From assembly GCA_038260305.1 (NCBI GenBank), contig JBBSNY010000008.1:62001-126000 (forward strand): a stretch of DNA of 64,000 nucleotides, given 5' to 3'. Shown here piece after piece: positions 32,874-42,030 of this stretch. Source of the stretch: CADCVQ01 sp038260305 (lineage in GTDB: Bacteria > Actinomycetota > Thermoleophilia > Solirubrobacterales > Solirubrobacteraceae). Under the pieces are notes generated by a model. That model had not been told where the DNA came from, ran no database searches, and was given only the letters and a program-made list of their open reading frames with translations. The stretch's first letter is position 1, and every line of letters begins with the position of its first letter. Position numbers and translations under genes: made by a program.

Positions 32874-34087
32874 GGGTCGCCGTCGTCACCGAGTTCTATC
32901 CGCGCGCGGCCGACCCCGTGCTCGGGGTCTGGGCGCATCGCCAGGCCGTCGCCGCGCGCGACGCCGGGGCCGACGTGCGCGTGCTCGTGCTGCACCGGCC
33001 GCTGCCGCCTCTGTCGGCGCTGCGGGCCGGGCCGCGGGCCGCCGCGAGCGCTGCTGCGAGCGCGCTCGCGCAGCCGCCGCGCACGACGCTCGACGGCATC
33101 GAGATCACCTACGTCCCGTTCCTCGCGCCGCCGCGGCCGTGCAGCTACGGCACGTGGGGCCGCTGGGCGGCGCCGACGCTCGCGCTCGCGCTGCGCGCCC
33201 TGCGGCGGCGCTTCGCGTTCGATCTCGTCCACGCGCACAACGCCGTTCCGGCCGGCGAGGCCGTGCGTAGGGCGCTCGACGGCGGCGTCGAGCCCGTGGC
33301 GCCGCTCGTCGTCTCCGTCCACGGCGGCGACGTCTTCCACACCGCGCCGGGGTCGGCGGCTGGTGCCGAGGCGGTGCGGGCCGCGCTCGGTCGCTCGCGG
33401 CTCGTGCTCGCCAACAGCGCGGGCATCGAGCGACGCTGCCGGATCCTCGGCGCGCCGGCGACGCGCGTCGTGCGCCTCGGCACCGACCTACCGACGACGG
33501 CGGCCGAGCGCGAGCGCGAGCCGACCGTCGTCACGACCGGGCACCTCGTCGCCCGCAAGCGCCACGCCGACGTCATGCGCGCGATCGCGACGCTGCCCCG
33601 CGTGCGTTACCTCGTCATCGGCGACGGGCCGCAGCGGGCCGCGCTGGAGCGCCTCGCAACCGAGCTCGAGATCGCCGATCGTGTCGACTTCGCGGGGCAG
33701 CTCGCGCCCGCGGAGGCGCTCGAGCGCACGCGCCGCGCCTGGCTGCTCGCGATGCCGTCCGTCGACGAGGCGTTCGGCGTCGCCTACGTCGAGGCGATGG
33801 CCGGCCGGCTGCCGGTGATCGCGGCCGAGGGCGAGCCGGGCCCGCGGGAGATCGCATCCGTCGGCGGCGGCATCACGCTCGTCGCGCCCGGCGATGTCGC
33901 CGCGATCGCCGCGCAGATCGCGCGCCTCGTCGATGACCCCGCCGCGTTACGGCTCGCCGGCGAGCAGGCCCGCGCCACCGTCGAGCGGGCGTTCTCCTGG
34001 GCGGGCTGCGGCGCCGCGACCGTCGCCGCCTACGAGGAGGCGCTGCGCTCAGGCCGCAACGCCCGCCCGCAGACCGGGGCATCGTGA
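32870..34087 (+). CDS. Glycosyltransferase family 4
   Basis: The 405-residue GT-B enzyme has RVAVVTEFYPRAADPVLGVW at the N-terminus, DLVHAHNAVPAGEAV near residue 120, VVSVHGGDVFHTAPG, VVTTGHLVARKRHADVMRAI near 222, YLVIGDGPQRAALERLA, and the donor site DEAFGVAYVEAMAGRLPVIAAEGEPG near 302. It likely adds one sugar of the repeat unit. ATG 32870 overlaps the stop upstream by 4 bases, and its own stop overlaps the next gene by 4 bases, so the GT genes here form one coupled operon. Confidence 0.88.
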   Translation: MRVAVVTEFYPRAADPVLGVWAHRQAVAARDAGADVRVLVLHRPLPPLSALRAGPRAAASAAASALAQPPRTTLDGIEITYVPFLAPPRPCSYGTWGRWAAPTLALALRALRRRFAFDLVHAHNAVPAGEAVRRALDGGVEPVAPLVVSVHGGDVFHTAPGSAAGAEAVRAALGRSRLVLANSAGIERRCRILGAPATRVVRLGTDLPTTAAEREREPTVVTTGHLVARKRHADVMRAIATLPRVRYLVIGDGPQRAALERLATELEIADRVDFAGQLAPAEALERTRRAWLLAMPSVDEAFGVAYVEAMAGRLPVIAAEGEPGPREIASVGGGITLVAPGDVAAIAAQIARLVDDPAALRLAGEQARATVERAFSWAGCGAATVAAYEEALRSGRNARPQTGAS

Positions 34088-35124
34088 AGCCCGTCCTGTT
34101 CGTCACGAACCACGTGCCGCCCGAGCGCGTCGGCGCGTTCGCGGCACTGCATCGCCGACTGCCGATCGAGCTCGCGATCTTCGGCGGGCGATCGTGGCAC
34201 GCGTCGGCGGGCGTGGCCGATCCGGGCGTGCCGCATCGCTTCGTCGAGCAGCGCGAGATCCGAGCGCTCGCCGCCTCCCGCGCCTACCGCGCCGTCGTCT
34301 GCGGCACGGCAGGGCGCGTCGCGCTGCCGGCGGCCTGGCTGGGGGCGCGCGGCGGCCGCGTCCCGTTCGTGCTGTGGAGCGCGCTGTGGGCGCATCCGCG
34401 CACGCCCGCACACCTCGCCGGCGGGGCGCCGCTGCTGGCGATCCTCTACCGCGAGGCGGCCGCGATCGTCGCCTACGGCCCGCACGTCGCAGCGTTTGCC
34501 CGCGCCCGTGGCGCGCGCAACGTGCACGTCGCGCCGCAGGCCGTCGACAACGCGTTCTGGGCCGCCGCCGTCGACGTTGAGCGTACGGCAACGTTCACGG
34601 CGGTGTTTCTCGGCCGCCCGACCCGGGCAAAAGGTGCAGCGGTGCTCCTTGATGCTTGGCGTTTGTCAGGTTTTGGAGCTACCGCCGCGCTCGTCCTCGT
34701 CGGCGCGGGATCCGGGCCCGCCCGGGTCCCGGCCGGCGGCGCGGTTACGTTCGTCGGTCACCAGCCACCGCAGCAGATCCGCAACTTCCTGGCAGCGGCG
34801 GACGTTTGCGTCATACCGTCGCTGCGCACTCGCAGCTTCCGCGAGCCCTGGGGGCTCGTCGCCAACGAGGCCATGAACCAGTCCACACCCATCATCGCCA
34901 GCGACGAGGTCGGTGCCGTCGCGGGCGGGCTCGTGCGACACGACCGCAACGGCCTCGTCGTGGCGGCCGGCGATGTCCCTGCCCTCGGCGTCGCGCTGCG
35001 GCGCCTGCACGACGACGCAGATCTGCGCGCGCGCCTATCGGCGAACGCACGCCGCGACGTCTTCCCGTACACCTTCGACGCCTGGGCCGGCGGCTTCGCC
35101 ACCGCGATCGGCTCGATCAGCTAG
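34084..35124 (+). CDS. Glycosyltransferase family 4
   Basis: The 346-residue GT-B enzyme has LFVTNHVPPERVGAFAALH at the N-terminus, FVLWSALWAHPRTPAHLAGG, FTAVFLGRPTRAKGAAVLLDA near residue 175, FLAAADVCVIPSLRTRSFREPWGLV and ANEAMNQSTPIIASDEVG near 265. Around 34620-34700 (for example GCAAAAGGTGCAGC) the base composition is locally less GC-rich than the rest of the operon. The acceptor is unknown. It is coupled upstream by a 4-base overlap and abuts the next gene. Confidence 0.86.
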   Translation: MKPVLFVTNHVPPERVGAFAALHRRLPIELAIFGGRSWHASAGVADPGVPHRFVEQREIRALAASRAYRAVVCGTAGRVALPAAWLGARGGRVPFVLWSALWAHPRTPAHLAGGAPLLAILYREAAAIVAYGPHVAAFARARGARNVHVAPQAVDNAFWAAAVDVERTATFTAVFLGRPTRAKGAAVLLDAWRLSGFGATAALVLVGAGSGPARVPAGGAVTFVGHQPPQQIRNFLAAADVCVIPSLRTRSFREPWGLVANEAMNQSTPIIASDEVGAVAGGLVRHDRNGLVVAAGDVPALGVALRRLHDDADLRARLSANARRDVFPYTFDAWAGGFATAIGSIS

Positions 35125-35718
35125 GTGACCGTGAACTTCTCGATTCGCAAGCTCCCCGTCCTTCTCGCCACACTGCTCGTGCTGCTCGTCGGCGCCGGCA
35201 CCGCAGCGGCCTCCGGCCGTGCCGTCATCAACGACTGCACCGACGACGAGGTGCTGTCGAAGACCTACACGCAGCAGGACTACCGCGACGCGCTCGCCAA
35301 GCTGCCGGCCGACGCCGACCAGTACGGCAACTGCCGCGACATCATCGCCCGCGCACAGGACGCCGCGGCGATCAAGGGCGGCTCGAAGTCGGGCTCCAAG
35401 AGCGACGCCGCGGGCGCCCCGACGGGCGGGGGCAGCGGCGGGGGCGGAGGCTCGGGCGGCACGCCGCCGCCGTCCACGAAGCCGGCTTCCGAGCAGCTCG
35501 CCGCAGCGACCCCGGACGATCAGGCCGCGGCGGCCGACGCGGCCCGCGACGGCGGGACCGTCGTGCCAAACGCGGCCGATGTCGGCCGCGCCCCCGACAC
35601 CGGTCAGGTCGCCGATCTGCCCACGCCGGTCCTCGTCCTGCTCGCGCTGCTGCTCGCCGGCTCGCTCGCGTTCGGGGCCGTCCGCATCCGAAGCCTTGTC
35701 CGCACCCGTCGGGCTTGA
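35125..35718 (+). CDS. Secreted, membrane-anchored protein of unknown function
   Basis: The 197-residue protein has an N-terminal signal peptide (LPVLLATLLVLLVGAGTAAA), a short domain with two cysteines (INDCTDDEVLSKTYTQQDY, then YGNCRDII, possibly a disulfide), a long Gly/Ser linker, and a C-terminal membrane helix (PTPVLVLLALLLAGSLAFGAV) ending in Arg residues. The plan is that of a wall- or membrane-tethered exported protein. It lies just before the polymerase gene and overlaps its likely TTG start by 23 bases, so it may help glycan polymerisation or export. Confidence 0.72.
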   Translation: MTVNFSIRKLPVLLATLLVLLVGAGTAAASGRAVINDCTDDEVLSKTYTQQDYRDALAKLPADADQYGNCRDIIARAQDAAAIKGGSKSGSKSDAAGAPTGGGSGGGGGSGGTPPPSTKPASEQLAAATPDDQAAAADAARDGGTVVPNAADVGRAPDTGQVADLPTPVLVLLALLLAGSLAFGAVRIRSLVRTRRA

Positions 35719-37834
35719 CGAGCGTCCGCGTGTCAGGACGCCGCTGAGCTCCCCCACCCTCGCGGGGTCCCCATCCCGGGCGGCGCAGCCGCTGCTGTCG
35801 ATCGGCCTCGCCGCGATCATCTGCGCGGTCGCGTTCGCCGCTGACGGCGGGCTGCTGCTCGCGCGCACGACGCGGGTCGAGGTCGCGCTCATCCTCGGCG
35901 GCGGGCTCGCCGTCGCTGGGGCGATCCTGCTCGTGCCGCGGCCGGCGCGCGTGTGCGGCGCCGCGCCGCTCGTCGGGCTCATCGCGCTCGCGGTCGTGAC
36001 GGCGCTGTCGCTGACGTGGGCCGCGAACCCCTCCGACGCCTATCTCGAGGCCAACCGGACGTTCGCATACCTCGCGGTCTTCGCCGCCGCCGTCGCGCTC
36101 GCGCACGCGCTTCCCGATCGCTGGGGGGCCGTGCTCGGCGCGATCACGCTGTCGGCGGTCGCGATCAGCGCCTACGCCGTGCTGACGAAGATCGCGCCGG
36201 GGGCGCTGAACCCCGACGAGACGTTCGCCCGTCTGCGCGAACCGTTCGGCTATTGGAACAGCGTCGGCTTGGCCGCGGCGCTCGGGGTGCCCGGTGTGCT
36301 CTGGCTCGGCACGCGGCGCACGGGTCATCAGACGCTGAACGCGCTCGCCTACCCGGCCCTCGGCCTGCTCGTGCTGACGATCCTGCTCGCCTACTCCCGC
36401 GGCGCGCTGCTCGCCGCCGTGGTCGGCGCGGGCTTCTGGCTCGCGACCGTCGGGGCGCGGCGCCTGCGCGCGTCGGCCCTGCTGCTCGTCGGCGTGGCCG
36501 GTGGCCTCGCGACGGCGGCCTGGGCCTTCTCGCAGAGCGCCCTCAGCGAAGACCGCGTCGCGCTCGACCTGCGCGAGCAGGCGGGCCTGCAGCTCGGTCT
36601 GCTCGTCCTCGCGATGATCATCCTGCTGGCGCTCGTCGGGCTCGCCGTCGGCTTCGGCGCGCAGGTGCGGGCGCCGAACCCGCGCACGCGCCGGCGGATC
36701 GGCGTCGCGCTGCTCGCCGGCCTCGCGCTCGTGCCGATCGGCGTCGTGGCCCGCATGGCGCTGTCCGACGCGGGGCTCAGCGCGACGATCTCCTACCACT
36801 ACAAGTCGCTGACGGACCCCAACGCCGCGCTTCCCGTCAACGATCCGAGCCGCCTGACGGCAGCCGGCAGCGTGCGCGCGCGCTACTGGGACGAGGCGCT
36901 GCGGATCTTCGAGGACCACGTCGCCGTCGGCGTCGGCGCGGGCGGCTACGCGACGGTCCGCAAGCGCTACCGGACGGCCGACGGCGCGGTCCGCCAGGCC
37001 CATGGCTACGTCGTGCAGACGCTGTCGGACCTCGGCATCGCCGGGGCCGCGGTCAGCCTCGCGCTGCTCGCCGCCTGGCTCGCGGGCGCCGCGGCCGCGA
37101 CCGGGCTGGATCGCAGGTGGCGGCGAGGGGCGGCGCCGCTGCACGCCGACGAGCGCGGCTCGCCCGAGCGCATCGCGCTGCTGACGCTCGTCGCCGTCGT
37201 GCTCGTCTTCGGCCTGCACTCGACGATCGACTGGACGTGGTTCGTGCCGGCGAACGCGGCCGTCGGGCTGCTCGCCGCGGGCTGGGTCGCCGGCCACGGG
37301 CCCCTGCGGGCGGCGGCGCCGGCGGTGGCGCTCGTGCGCGCCGGCGTCGTCGAGCGCCTGCGCGCCGGGTTGCGCGACGTCCCACGGGCGCTGTGCGCGC
37401 TCGGCGTCGTCGTCGCGGCCGTCATCGGCGCGTGGGCGGCGTGGCAGCCACTGCGCTCCGACGAGCTCGCCCAGCAGTCGCTGATCACGCTCGAGCGCGG
37501 CGACGTCGACGCGGCAAGAACACAGGCCCAGCAGGCCCGCGACGTCAACCCACTGGCGCTCGATCCGCTCTTCAAGCTCGCGCAGATCGAACGGCAGGCC
37601 GGCAACCGCCAGCTTCAGGCGAAGGCTGCGTTGGAGCAGGCAGTGCGCCTCCAGCCCGACAACCCGGAGTCATGGATCGCACTCGCGCAATACGAGCTCG
37701 AGACGGGCGATGCGAAGGCCGCTGAGACGACAAGTCGTCGGGCCGTCTATCTTGACCCCCGCTCTTCCCGTCCGCTCGGCGTGTTCCTAGACGCGCGCAA
37801 GCAGATCGCCGCGACCCGCGCCTCGAATAAGTGA
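35696..37834 (+). CDS. O-antigen ligase/polymerase-like membrane protein with TPR tail
   Basis: The ~712-residue protein has about 12 membrane segments, then a soluble tail (about 620-712) with two TPR-like helical repeats (RDVNPLALDPLFKLAQIERQ, VRLQPDNPESWIALAQYELE). The Wzy_C pattern is seen: REPFGYWNSVGLAAAL and, in the large loop, YWDEALRIFEDHVAVGVGAGG near residue 400, followed by HGYVVQTLSDLG. It should ligate or polymerise lipid-linked glycan outside the membrane. No ATG or GTG is available near the N-terminus; TTG 35696, inside the previous gene, is the best start but uncertain. The stop overlaps the next gene by 4 bases. Confidence 0.82.
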   Translation: MSAPVGLDERPRVRTPLSSPTLAGSPSRAAQPLLSIGLAAIICAVAFAADGGLLLARTTRVEVALILGGGLAVAGAILLVPRPARVCGAAPLVGLIALAVVTALSLTWAANPSDAYLEANRTFAYLAVFAAAVALAHALPDRWGAVLGAITLSAVAISAYAVLTKIAPGALNPDETFARLREPFGYWNSVGLAAALGVPGVLWLGTRRTGHQTLNALAYPALGLLVLTILLAYSRGALLAAVVGAGFWLATVGARRLRASALLLVGVAGGLATAAWAFSQSALSEDRVALDLREQAGLQLGLLVLAMIILLALVGLAVGFGAQVRAPNPRTRRRIGVALLAGLALVPIGVVARMALSDAGLSATISYHYKSLTDPNAALPVNDPSRLTAAGSVRARYWDEALRIFEDHVAVGVGAGGYATVRKRYRTADGAVRQAHGYVVQTLSDLGIAGAAVSLALLAAWLAGAAAATGLDRRWRRGAAPLHADERGSPERIALLTLVAVVLVFGLHSTIDWTWFVPANAAVGLLAAGWVAGHGPLRAAAPAVALVRAGVVERLRAGLRDVPRALCALGVVVAAVIGAWAAWQPLRSDELAQQSLITLERGDVDAARTQAQQARDVNPLALDPLFKLAQIERQAGNRQLQAKAALEQAVRLQPDNPESWIALAQYELETGDAKAAETTSRRAVYLDPRSSRPLGVFLDARKQIAATRASNK

Positions 37835-39411
37835 AACGACTCCTCCCCCTCATCCTGGCCGCCCTCGTGCTGGCGGCACTGCCGTCTGCGGCCTCGGCCT
37901 CGGCGACCCAGGAGTCGATGTTCCAGGACGACCCGCTGCTCGTCTACGGCGATCCGGCGACGCAGGACAAGACGCTCGACACGCTCGCCGGGCTTGGCGT
38001 CGACCGGATCCGCATCTCGGTCTTCTGGCAGCTGCTCGCCCCGGCGAACACGTCGGTCACGAAGCCGGCCGGCGACGCGACCGATCCCGCCTACTACCAG
38101 GCGCCGGTCTGGGAGCACTACGACCGCCTCATCCAGGGCGCGTTCGCGCGCGGGATCCTCGTGAACCTCGACATCACGTCGCCGGTGCCGCGCTGGGCCG
38201 CGGGCGAGGCGCCCGCCGATCGCCCTGATCTGCAGAAGAACTGGGGCCCCAACCCGGCCGAGTTCGCGCTCTTCGTCAAGGCCGTCGGCAAGCGCTACAG
38301 CGGCACGTACCAGGGTCTGCCACGCGTCGACCAGTGGTCGATCTGGAACGAGCCCAACCAGGCCGGCTGGCTGACGCCGCAGTGGTCGCCGGACCCGCGC
38401 AACCCCAAGCGCCAGGTCGAGGCCGCGCCGCACATCTATCGCCAGCTCGTCGCCGCCGCGTGGCAGGCGCTCGCCGACACCGGCCACGGCAGCGACACGA
38501 TCCTCATCGGCGAGACCGCGCCGCAGGGCCAGGGCAAGCGCAAGGGCATCACGCAGTCGCTCGACGCGCTGCACTTCATCCGCCAGATGTACTGCCTCGA
38601 CGACAACCTCAACCTGCTCAAGGGCAGGTCGGCGTCGGTGCGCTCGTGTCCGGACAACCCGGCCACGTTCGTCGCCCAGAACCCGGGCCTCTTCCACGCC
38701 AGCGGGTTCGCGCACCATCCCTACGACATGCTGTCGCCGCCGTCGCGCAAGACGAACAACGACGACTGGGTGACGATGGCGAACCTCCCGGCCCTCAGCA
38801 GAGAGCTGCGGCGCATCTATCTGCGCTACGGCCAGCCGCTGCCGACCTCGCGCGGCCTGCCGCTGTATCTCACCGAGTACGGCTACCAGACGAAGCCCGA
38901 CCCGTTCGCATCGAGCTTCTCCCAGCAGGCGGCGTGGATCAACGAGGCGGAGTACATCGCGTCGCGCAACAAGAACGTCCGCACGCTGAGCCAGTTCCTG
39001 CTCGTCGACGATGCCCCCGACCCGGCCTACAGCGTCAAGAAGAACCCGCAGCTCGCGTGGCGCACGTTCCAGACCGGCCTGATGCTGCAGAGCGGCAAGA
39101 AGAAGCCGTCCTACCGCGCCTACGCGACGCCGCTGTTCCTGAAGCGGGCGCGTGTGCACCGCGGCCGCGCGGTGCCGCTGTTCGGGATGCTGCGCGCCGC
39201 CGCACCGACCTCGCGCCCGACCGTCTCGATCCAGTGGCGCTCGCGTCGCGCCAAGCGCTGGACGACGCGCAAGCGCCTCGGCGTCGCGGGTCCGCGGCAC
39301 TACTTCAACACGAGCGTCGTCGTGCGGCGAACCGGCTACATCCGCCTGCGCTGGACGAAGGGCGGTCGCGCCTTCGCGAGCCGTGCCGCCGCCGTCACCG
39401 TCGTGCGCTAG
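37831..39411 (+). CDS. Secreted glycoside hydrolase, clan A-like (GH5/GH39 type)
   Basis: The 526-residue protein has a signal peptide (LPLILAALVLAALPSAASA) and a TIM-barrel hydrolase layout: VDRIRISVFWQLL near residue 60, the acid/base Glu in WSIWNEPNQAGW (E174), and the nucleophile Glu in LYLTEYGYQT (E349). The last ~110 residues are a basic beta-rich tail (RRAKRWTTRKRL) that may bind glycan or cell wall. GTG start overlaps the polymerase stop by 4 bases, so a role in trimming or releasing the polymer made by this operon is likely. Confidence 0.82.
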   Translation: MKRLLPLILAALVLAALPSAASASATQESMFQDDPLLVYGDPATQDKTLDTLAGLGVDRIRISVFWQLLAPANTSVTKPAGDATDPAYYQAPVWEHYDRLIQGAFARGILVNLDITSPVPRWAAGEAPADRPDLQKNWGPNPAEFALFVKAVGKRYSGTYQGLPRVDQWSIWNEPNQAGWLTPQWSPDPRNPKRQVEAAPHIYRQLVAAAWQALADTGHGSDTILIGETAPQGQGKRKGITQSLDALHFIRQMYCLDDNLNLLKGRSASVRSCPDNPATFVAQNPGLFHASGFAHHPYDMLSPPSRKTNNDDWVTMANLPALSRELRRIYLRYGQPLPTSRGLPLYLTEYGYQTKPDPFASSFSQQAAWINEAEYIASRNKNVRTLSQFLLVDDAPDPAYSVKKNPQLAWRTFQTGLMLQSGKKKPSYRAYATPLFLKRARVHRGRAVPLFGMLRAAAPTSRPTVSIQWRSRRAKRWTTRKRLGVAGPRHYFNTSVVVRRTGYIRLRWTKGGRAFASRAAAVTVVR

Positions 39412-39427
39412 TCGCGCCGGCTGGGGT

Positions 39428-40609
39428 TCAGGTCGCGCCGGCGAGCGGCTGGCCGGTCTCGGTGTCGACGAGCTCCATCGGCAGCCCGCCCGGGCCGCCC
39501 ATCTCCTGGACGTTGATGAGCAGCTGCTCGTACTCGTCGGTGACGGCGTCCCACGAGTAGCGGCGTGCCCGTTCACGGGCCCGCGCGCGGTAGTGCTCGA
39601 CGAGCTCAGGCTCGTCGAAGAGGCGCTCGAGCTGCGCGGTCAGCGACGCCACGCCCTGCTTGCCGGAGAACGTCACACCGGCGTCGCCGACGGTCTCGAC
39701 GTTCGGGGCGTGGTCGTTGACGAGCACGCAGTTGCCGGCGGCGAGCGCCTCGAGGATGACCGGGTGCGTGCCGCCGACCTCGGTCGGCGCGCAGAAGATG
39801 TAGGCGTGGTGCTGGAGCTCCCAATAGCCGCGGCCGAAGATGTAGCCGGGGAAGACGACGCGCGGGTCGCCGGCGCGCTGCACCTGCTTGATGTAGTCGT
39901 GCGCGTACGGCGCGCCGCCGACCACGACGAGCTTCATGCCGCGCGCGCGCTCGCCGGAGATGCGGCTGAACGCCTCGACGAGCACGTGCGGGTTGTTCTC
40001 GGGCTCCAGGCGCCCGACGAAGAGGACGTACTTGTTCGGCTCGAGGCCGAGGCGCTCGAGTGTCTCGGTGCCGGTGTGGCCGGGGTCCTCTACGCCGTAC
40101 GGGACGACGCCGATGCGCTGGTGGTAGCGCTGCTCGAAGATCTCCGCGACGGCGTGCGAGTCGGTGATCGCCGTGTCCGCCCAGCGCGGCGCGCTGCGCT
40201 CCGCGAAGCGCAGGTAGGCCTTCGCGACGGCCGGCCACTTCGAGCGGTCGGAGTCGAGGCCGTCGACGTTGATGATCGTCGGGATCCCTGCGCCGCGGGT
40301 CAGCAGGCACATCGGACTGTTGCCGGCGATGAAGAACAGGGCGACGTCAGGGCGCACGCGGCGCGCGCAGTGCAGCGCCGACAGGAACGTGTGGCTGAAC
40401 GTGTCGAGGTACTTGTTGCGCACGGCCGGCAGGTGGACGAGCTGCGCGCCCTTGTGCTCCTTGAGGCGGCGGTCGACGACGTGCGGACGGCAGTAGACGA
40501 TGACCTCGTGGCCGCGTTGCGTCAGTCGGCTCGCGAGCTGCTCGGCGGCCGTCTCGAAGCCGCTGTAGGACGCGGGGATGCCGCGTGTGCCGAGGATCGC
40601 AACTTTCAT
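39428..40609 (-). CDS. Glycosyltransferase family 4 (rhamnosyltransferase-like)
   Basis: The 393-residue GT-B enzyme starts KVAILGTRGIPASYSGFETA, a signature of GT4 enzymes with an N-terminal DUF1972-like domain that often add rhamnose or galactose. Also seen are FFIAGNSPMCLLTRGAGIPT, NVDGLDSDRSKW, YVLFVGRLEPENNPHVLVEA near residue 198, and the donor site PTEVGGTHPVILEALAAGN near 288. ATG 40609 overlaps the stop of the GT4 upstream by 4 bases. The stop is 16 bases from the convergent hydrolase gene. Confidence 0.88.
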   Translation of the reverse strand: MKVAILGTRGIPASYSGFETAAEQLASRLTQRGHEVIVYCRPHVVDRRLKEHKGAQLVHLPAVRNKYLDTFSHTFLSALHCARRVRPDVALFFIAGNSPMCLLTRGAGIPTIINVDGLDSDRSKWPAVAKAYLRFAERSAPRWADTAITDSHAVAEIFEQRYHQRIGVVPYGVEDPGHTGTETLERLGLEPNKYVLFVGRLEPENNPHVLVEAFSRISGERARGMKLVVVGGAPYAHDYIKQVQRAGDPRVVFPGYIFGRGYWELQHHAYIFCAPTEVGGTHPVILEALAAGNCVLVNDHAPNVETVGDAGVTFSGKQGVASLTAQLERLFDEPELVEHYRARARERARRYSWDAVTDEYEQLLINVQEMGGPGGLPMELVDTETGQPLAGAT

Positions 40610-41631
40610 CTGTTCAACGCGAGGGTATAGGCGGCGATGTGGGCACGCGCCGAGGCCTGCCAGCTGAAGTCCGCGGCACGCTCGCGCCCGCGGCGGGCGA
40701 GGTCGGCGCGCAGGCCCGGGTCGCTCGCCAGCCGGTGCAGCGCGATCGCGAGCTCGCCGGCGTCGAGCGGGTCGAACAGGTAGGCGGCGTCGCCGACGAT
40801 CTCGGTGAGGCCCGGGGAGCGGGCCGCGATCACGGGGACGCCGGCGAACATCGCCTCCACGGGCGTGAGCCCGAAGCCCTCGTGCAATGACGGATGCACG
40901 AGCGCAGCGGTCCCGTTGAGGAGCCCTGCGAGCAGGGGCTCGGGCTCGCAGCGCACGCCCTCCTGCTCGGCGCTCGCGCGGCCGGCGAGCACGAGCTCGA
41001 GCGGCACGCCGCCATGCTGTCGCGTCGCGACGCGGTAGCGGGCGTGGGCGTCGAGCAGCACGGCGAGGTTCTTGCGCGGCTCGTCGTCGCCGATGTAGAG
41101 GAAATGCTCGGCGCGGACGGCGGCGACGAGCCGCGGCTGCTGCCCCGGGCCGTGCAGCGCGACGACGGCCTTCGCGGGATCGATCCCCCAGCGCGCGACC
41201 GCGTCCGTGCGGGTCGTCTGCGAGACGCAGATGACGGCGTCGGCTGCGCGGGCGGCGCGGCGGTGCGTCAGCGAGGTGTAGCGCCGGAAGCCGGGCGCAA
41301 AGTGCTCGGGCAGGCGCTCGAAGGCGAGGTCGTGGATCGTCACGACCTGCGGGCAGGGTGCCCTGGCCGCGAGGGCGGGCAGCGGGTGGTGCAGGACATC
41401 AGCGTGCGCGGCGCGCGCGCGACGTGGCAGCTCGACCTGCGTCCAGCGCAGGTCGAGCGCGAGGTTGCGCGCGCTGCCGGGGCCGCCGCCGGACGGCGCC
41501 GGCCGGCGCTCGTTGGCGGCCTCGACGACCTCGATGCCCTCGGCGCGCAGCGCTGTGGTGAGGCGCTCGAGGTAGACGCCGGTGCCGCTCAGGCCACGCA
41601 GCGCGTACGTCGTGTCGAGCAGGACGCGCAT
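40606..41631 (-). CDS. Glycosyltransferase family 4
   Basis: The 341-residue GT-B enzyme starts RVLLDTTYALRGLSGTGVYL and has VVTIHDLAFERLPEHFAPG near residue 98, VICVSQTTRTDAVARWG, FLYIGDDEPRKNLAVLLDA near 180, and the donor site HEGFGLTPVEAMFAGVPVIAA near 250. The pattern is that of mannosyl- or rhamnosyl-transferases of wall polymers. A TATGGT box ends 9 bases before the ATG. It is coupled by a 4-base overlap to the next GT4. Confidence 0.88.
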   Translation of the reverse strand: MRVLLDTTYALRGLSGTGVYLERLTTALRAEGIEVVEAANERRPAPSGGGPGSARNLALDLRWTQVELPRRARAAHADVLHHPLPALAARAPCPQVVTIHDLAFERLPEHFAPGFRRYTSLTHRRAARAADAVICVSQTTRTDAVARWGIDPAKAVVALHGPGQQPRLVAAVRAEHFLYIGDDEPRKNLAVLLDAHARYRVATRQHGGVPLELVLAGRASAEQEGVRCEPEPLLAGLLNGTAALVHPSLHEGFGLTPVEAMFAGVPVIAARSPGLTEIVGDAAYLFDPLDAGELAIALHRLASDPGLRADLARRGRERAADFSWQASARAHIAAYTLALNR

Positions 41632-41640
41632 CGGCGACGC

Positions 41641-41646
41641 ACCATA
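41641..41646 (-). promoter_or_regulatory. -10 box TATGGT, near-leaderless
   Basis: TATGGT on the reverse strand ends 9 bases before ATG 41631 of the GT4 pair. It separates the glycan operon from the TIR-type gene upstream. Confidence 0.4.
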
Positions 41647-41676
41647 CGGCGTCCGTGCCAGGGCCGAGGCTGGACC

Positions 41677-42030
41677 TCAGTAGCCCGTTCGCTCGCCGGT
41701 GATGCCCCAGACGAGCTGGTCCAACGGATCGGGGTCCGCCTTGCGCATGTCGACGAGGTGCCACAGCGTGAGGAAGTCCGGCAGGCGCGGGTTGCCGGCG
41801 CGGCTCGGGAGGATGACCGGGATCAGCGGCCGGTTGCTCTTGGCGAAGCGCTGCAGGAGCGCCTCGATCTCCATGTCCTGCCATGGTCCGCGCCGACCCG
41901 CGCCGACGAACACGGCAGCCGATCGAATCGACTTCAGCTGCTTGGCGAGCTCCTTCTCCCAGCGCGTTCCGGGCGGGATCGACCACTCGTCGAGCCAGGG
42001 ATTGATGCCGCGCGGCTCGCAGCTGCTCAC
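41677..42030 (-). pseudogene. Out-of-frame TIR domain core
   Basis: This part of the gene above is readable only in another frame. It shows GINPWLDEWSIPPGTRWEKE, AAVFVGAGRRGPWQDMEIEAL and RPLIPVILPS, the usual TIR order after an N-terminal YDVFLCHNSRD. It ends at a TGA at 41677. An ATG at 42030 lies in this frame, but starting there would leave out the first TIR strand, so a stand-alone protein is unlikely to fold. Confidence 0.7.

Noticed and set aside
34600..34720. Local drop in GC inside a GT4 gene as a sign of recent transfer
   Set aside because: The stretch is short, the frame and motifs are intact, and codon use elsewhere in the gene matches the operon.
41399..41676. C-terminal extension of the TIR-type frame
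   Set aside because: After the frameshift the residues are Arg/Ala/Pro-rich and overlap a GT4 gene; they do not look like part of a TIR domain.
42007..42016. Programmed frameshift as the default explanation
   Set aside because: There is no classic slippery heptamer; only a GC-rich run (GCCGCGCGGC). I keep it as a possibility but a mutation or sequencing error is simpler.
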